Part shown: positions 61,257 through 64,000 of the stretch, piece by piece | How positions within the stretch are numbered: position 1 is the first letter of the stretch | Layout of the letters: every line of letters begins with the position of its first letter | Origin: Bhargavaea cecembensis | GTDB lineage: Bacteria; Bacillota; Bacilli; Bacillales_A; Planococcaceae | Reading direction: 5' to 3' | DNA: 64,000 nucleotides | Assembly (NCBI RefSeq): GCF_001619585.1 | Contig: NZ_LQNT01000011.1 | Coordinates: 434,001 to 498,000, forward strand | Notes under the pieces: generated by a model | What the model was told of the DNA's origin: nothing | Database searches by the model: none | Seen by the model: the letters and a program-made list of their open reading frames with translations, nothing else | Program-made: the position numbers and the translations under genes

Positions 61257-62603
61257 TTAGTTTTTTCGGATGACTGAGTAGAGCGCTGCGCCGACAAGGT
61301 CGCCCGCTTCCTTCAGGCGTTCCTGGCTGACATATTCGATCGTGTCTTGGGGTGTGTGGTAATACGGCTCAAGTGCCGCCGTTCCCGGCTCACGCCGGAT
61401 AAAGTTCACCGCAGGGATGCCTGCCTCATGGAAATTCACATGATCCGAAGCGCCCCGCTGGTAAAGGATCAGCTCGGATGGTGTGCCGATTCTTTCCTGA
61501 GTAGAGAGCGCCGCCTCGGTGACGATGTTCGGCTGGCCATCAAGTGTGTTCATGAAGATGGCAGTCGCATTTTCCCACGAAGTTCCGACCATGTCCATGT
61601 TGAAGTTCGCGATGCTGCGGGACACTTCATCTTCAGTCAGAGTGGAAACGTAATGAGCGGAACCGACCAGGCCGATCTCTTCCGCTCCGACAAAGGCGAA
61701 GCGTACTTCCTTGTCGATCGGATAGCTCTTCAGTACGCGGGCGATTTCGAGCGCGGTTGCCGTCCCGGTTGCATTGTCACTCGCACCCGGCGCCAGCGGC
61801 ACGCTGTCAAAGTGTGCAGACACATGGACGATGTCCGGATTGCTTACATGCTTCGGCCCACGTGTCGCAATGACGTTCTGGGATGTCTGTCCGGTAATGG
61901 CGTCCACTTTCAGGGTGACCGTACCGCCCGTGGCCACGACGTCTTCAAGAAGCGCTTCTCCGGAAACCTTTTTGATGCCCGCAACAGGAAGCGGCGCATC
62001 CTCGCCGATGCTCATGTTCGGCGGCCCGGACGCCACACTGTTGTCATAGATGATCACACCCACGGCACCAGCCGCAGCGGCATTGTCAATCTTTGCTCGG
62101 AACGGGAGTTCGCCACGGCTGATCAGGGCGATCTTTCCTGCCGCTTCTTCCGTGTAGTCGCCCGGATGGCCGAAGCCCGCATCGTAAAGCTGCGCAGTGA
62201 GCCCTTCCTCAGGCGTCTCCGCGGCTCCGGACGGGAAGGATGCTTCCACTTCGTCCCCATTCGACGTAGCCAGGTGCCCGGTCATCGTATCCGGGATGCT
62301 GAACTCCTGGACCTCGATCTCATATCCGTATGACTCCAGCCGCTCCCTGATCAGGGATGCAGCTTCCCGCTCCTCCGCGGTTCCTGCGACGCGGGGCCCG
62401 ATCGTTTCGCTCAGGTGATGCACATCCGAATAGATGCGCTCCGCATCAATCCTTGAAATCACCTTCTGGTCAAACGCCGCCGGATTACCAGGCTTCGCCG
62501 CCTCTGCGGTGGCCTGCCCGCCGAAGTCGGCCGGCATCATCACCACACCCGAGAGCAACAATGACGCCGACAGCGTCAGTGCCGCAAACCTGCTTTTCTT
62601 CAT
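61257..62603 (-). CDS. Secreted M28 aminopeptidase with PA domain
   Basis: 448 residues: signal peptide (FAALTLSASLLLSGVVMM), a protease-associated domain (GKIALISRGELPFRAKI, AGAVGVIIYDN) and an M28 metallopeptidase with di-zinc ligands in SAHFDSVP, GASDNATGTA, VGAEEIGLVGS and a final His in SDHVNFHEAG. Similar to B. subtilis YwaD. Releases N-terminal amino acids from peptides outside the cell. Confidence 0.9.
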   Translation of the reverse strand: MKKSRFAALTLSASLLLSGVVMMPADFGGQATAEAAKPGNPAAFDQKVISRIDAERIYSDVHHLSETIGPRVAGTAEEREAASLIRERLESYGYEIEVQEFSIPDTMTGHLATSNGDEVEASFPSGAAETPEEGLTAQLYDAGFGHPGDYTEEAAGKIALISRGELPFRAKIDNAAAAGAVGVIIYDNSVASGPPNMSIGEDAPLPVAGIKKVSGEALLEDVVATGGTVTLKVDAITGQTSQNVIATRGPKHVSNPDIVHVSAHFDSVPLAPGASDNATGTATALEIARVLKSYPIDKEVRFAFVGAEEIGLVGSAHYVSTLTEDEVSRSIANFNMDMVGTSWENATAIFMNTLDGQPNIVTEAALSTQERIGTPSELILYQRGASDHVNFHEAGIPAVNFIRREPGTAALEPYYHTPQDTIEYVSQERLKEAGDLVGAALYSVIRKN

Positions 62604-62759
62604 ACATCCATTCCCCCTCTTCGACTTTGTTCATCAAGGGGATTCGTCCAGTCCTGCGGGCTTTCCTCCAAAATCAATGAAAACGGTTACAAAGGCACAT
62701 CCTACATAAGTCCGGCAGAGGTCTGAAGCCCCATAACCGGCGAAAAAGTCCTCTCTTTA

Positions 62760-62981
62760 TTATCCCGGTTGCTTCTCATGGCCATACACCGGCCGAACAG
62801 ACAAAATTCGGTCAATCTTGAACGTGCGCCGCTCCTGCCTGAGGAAGCAATATGCGGTTACGCAGTCCTGACGGAGGCGCATCAGGCGTACACGCCGTTT
62901 CGTAATGCTCCCGTCCGACCCGATATAGATCATGTCGGCCAGCTGGTGCCGCTTCATACACTTCATCAACAGTCCGTGCAT
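62760..62981 (-). CDS. Short WYL-domain protein under a LexA box
   Basis: 73 residues from ATG 62981 (GGAGG at eight bases). The sequence matches the start of a WYL domain (ADMIYIGSDGSITKRRVRLM; QDCVTAYCFLRQERRTFKID) without any helix-turn-helix. A LexA-type site lies between the -10 box and the ribosome site. WYL domains sense nucleic acids or ligands in regulators of DNA-damage and phage-defence genes; a free-standing one may act through a partner. Confidence 0.8.
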   Translation of the reverse strand: MHGLLMKCMKRHQLADMIYIGSDGSITKRRVRLMRLRQDCVTAYCFLRQERRTFKIDRILSVRPVYGHEKQPG

Positions 62982-62999
62982 CTTCTCCGCCTCCAATAA

Positions 63000-63019
63000 G
63001 AACGTTTGTTCTCATTATA
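63000..63019 (-). promoter_or_regulatory. SOS (LexA/DinR) box and -10 of WYL gene
   Basis: GAACAAACGTTC (63000-63011, minus strand) fits the Bacillus consensus CGAACRNRYGTTYC in its full GAAC-N4-GTTC core. It directly follows TATAAT (63014-63019), where LexA would block transcription. Confidence 0.75.
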
Positions 63020-63191
63020 TGCGAACAGATTCATTCGGCACAACAGAATTCACTCGACCGCGGACAGGTATTTTCTGCCCTGTTGAAAATTGAAAAGGGT
63101 TCAGTTGCCCCTTCCATTCCTAATCTAATTAGGCTACACTGGGGCGCGAGGCATTATACGGCGGTATTCTAACTATTAAGGAATGAAAAAC

Positions 63192-63581
63192 ATGTGGAAA
63201 GACTTTAGGGAATTTGCTTTCAAGGGGAACATCATCGACCTGGCTGTCGCCGTCGTCATCGGCGCCGCCTTCGGCAAGATCGTCTCATCCCTTGTTGAGA
63301 ATATCATCACCCCGCTGATCGGCATCCTGGTCGGCGGCATCGACTTCACAGGACTGAAACTGACCGTCGGCAAAGCAGAAGTTACCTACGGCATTTTTCT
63401 TCAGAATGTCTTCGACTTCCTCATTATCGCTTTTGCCATCTTCCTGGCCCTGCGCATCCTCATGAAACTGAAACGCCAAAAAGAGGAAGAAGTCGTCGAG
63501 GAAACCGAAGAAGAACTTGACGTGAAGGAAGAACTGCTGCGCGAAATTCGCGACCTGCTGAAGGAACAGAAAACGAACTGA
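63192..63581 (+). CDS. mscL: Large-conductance mechanosensitive channel MscL
   Basis: 129 residues from ATG 63192, the usual [13 protein letters not shown] start, with AAGGA at nine bases; an in-frame ATG three codons upstream is too close to the ribosome site. Two spans: [21 protein letters not shown] and [15 protein letters not shown], with a Glu-rich C-terminal helix. Opens under membrane tension in osmotic downshock. Confidence 0.96.
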   Translation: MWKDFREFAFKGNIIDLAVAVVIGAAFGKIVSSLVENIITPLIGILVGGIDFTGLKLTVGKAEVTYGIFLQNVFDFLIIAFAIFLALRILMKLKRQKEEEVVEETEEELDVKEELLREIRDLLKEQKTN

Positions 63582-63593
63582 ACAAACAAAAGA

Positions 63594-63631
63594 AACCCGC
63601 TCCTCTATGGTATTTCCATTGGGAGCGGGTT
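63594..63631. terminator. Shared hairpin between mscL and peptide gene
   Basis: AACCCGCTCC and GGGAGCGGGTT flank a 17-nt loop; TGAAATTT follows on the plus strand and TCTTTTGTTT on the minus strand. Confidence 0.75.
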
Positions 63632-63646
63632 GAAATTTATAAATTA

Positions 63647-63757
63647 TTATCTTGTGACCAACTCGTATGGCAGGTCAGTCATCGGGTTGACGCCGCTCAT
63701 TACGAGACCAAACGCACACACACTCATAGCCAGGGCCATGAAAAGCTTTTTCTTCAT
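63647..63757 (-). CDS. Small exported peptide, PapR-like
   Basis: A 36-residue frame from ATG 63757 to TAA 63647. It begins MKKKLFMALAMSVCAFGLVM, an export signal, and ends VNPMTDLPYELVTR. The DLPYEL segment resembles the mature PapR signal (for example DLPFEF-type heptapeptides) of the B. cereus PlcR-PapR system. It follows a truncated gene on the same strand after 66 bp, as papR follows plcR. Ribosome site GGAAGG is a little far. Assignment is by resemblance only. Confidence 0.6.
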   Translation of the reverse strand: MKKKLFMALAMSVCAFGLVMSGVNPMTDLPYELVTR

Positions 63758-63823
63758 CTTTCCATCCATCCTTCCGTGTGATTTAGTTCAGTATAGCATG
63801 AAAGATTCAGTGTAAATATGCAA

Positions 63824-64000
63824 TTATGCATATTTTGAACTTTTCTCAAGTGACTTATGTAGCAGTTTTGCGATGTATGCCTCTTCCTCATGGCTTATGC
63901 CCAGCCGGTTGTTCGTATCGTGCAGGTAATGGAACAGAAACTCCTCAAAAGGAGGTGAAGGAATCAGCTGGTCCTCCACCTGATGACGGACAGACGCCAA
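63824..64000 (-). CDS. C-terminal end of an unknown gene (cut by window edge)
   Basis: 58 codons read in frame from the right edge to TAA 63824. The segment is helical with two Leu-rich stretches (PPFEEFLFHYLHDTNNRLGI; EEEAYIAKLLHKSLEKSS). If the following peptide is a PapR-type signal, this would be the end of an RNPP regulator such as PlcR, but no helix-turn-helix or TPR repeat can be checked here. Confidence 0.55.
   Translation of the reverse strand: MASVRHQVEDQLIPSPPFEEFLFHYLHDTNNRLGISHEEEAYIAKLLHKSLEKSSKYA

Overview
The window is a G+C-rich chromosomal segment of a low-copy Bacillota genome, most likely a Planococcaceae relative such as Bhargavaea or Planococcus (inference). It carries Bacillus-type genes (ykuU/ykuV, nrnB, lytH, ydbS/ydbT, CotF coat protein, Ku/LigD, TPP-riboswitch thi operon), Bacillus-style regulatory sites (PhoP, SigB, LexA and cre-like boxes) and many strong intrinsic terminators. 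No rRNA, tRNA, CRISPR array or insertion sequence was recognised.

Layout. 1-2.9 kb: thiamine salvage/biosynthesis operon (tenA-thiM-thiD-thiE, thiE cut by the window edge) under a TPP riboswitch. 2.9-13.4 kb: TetR regulator with divergent membrane protein, YkuU/YkuV redox proteins flanking an ABC-F ATPase with an attenuator leader, FMN reductase, CPBP protease, VWA lipoprotein and an FAD dehydrogenase plus a remnant of a second one. 13.4-23.1 kb: UvrA-like ATPase, alkaline phosphatase with a PhoP box, AbgT transporter, divergent ku/ligD end-joining genes. 23.1-25.5 kb: A+T-rich non-coding region with DnaA boxes and centromere-like repeats, then a ParM/ParR-type cassette. 26.5-32.2 kb: tripartite tricarboxylate transporter (TctABC) with its two-component system and a small zinc-ribbon protein coupled to the kinase. 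32.4-40.5 kb: NrnB, then a seven-gene minus-strand operon led by a NUDIX hydrolase and a PLD-nuclease/helicase/DUF3427 protein whose A+T-rich composition suggests transfer. 41-46 kb: HtrA protease with two-component system, LytH-type peptidase. 46-52 kb: DDAH-family hydrolase, small stress protein, complete sugar ABC importer. 52-64 kb: coat protein, ferredoxin, DUF2207 and PH-domain membrane proteins, ATL repair protein, acetamidase, RDD protein, PadR/HAAS pair, M28 peptidase, SOS-boxed WYL protein, MscL, and at the right edge a small exported peptide gene resembling PapR behind a truncated gene.

The points most worth following up are the chromosomal ParMR cassette with its repeats and DnaA boxes, the NUDIX/PLD-helicase operon, the possible PapR-like signalling peptide, the ABC-F attenuator with a leader peptide ending in an Arg-Val-Lys motif, a YkuU homologue that has lost every cysteine, a short WYL protein under a LexA box, and the CxxC protein translationally coupled to the citrate-type sensor kinase.
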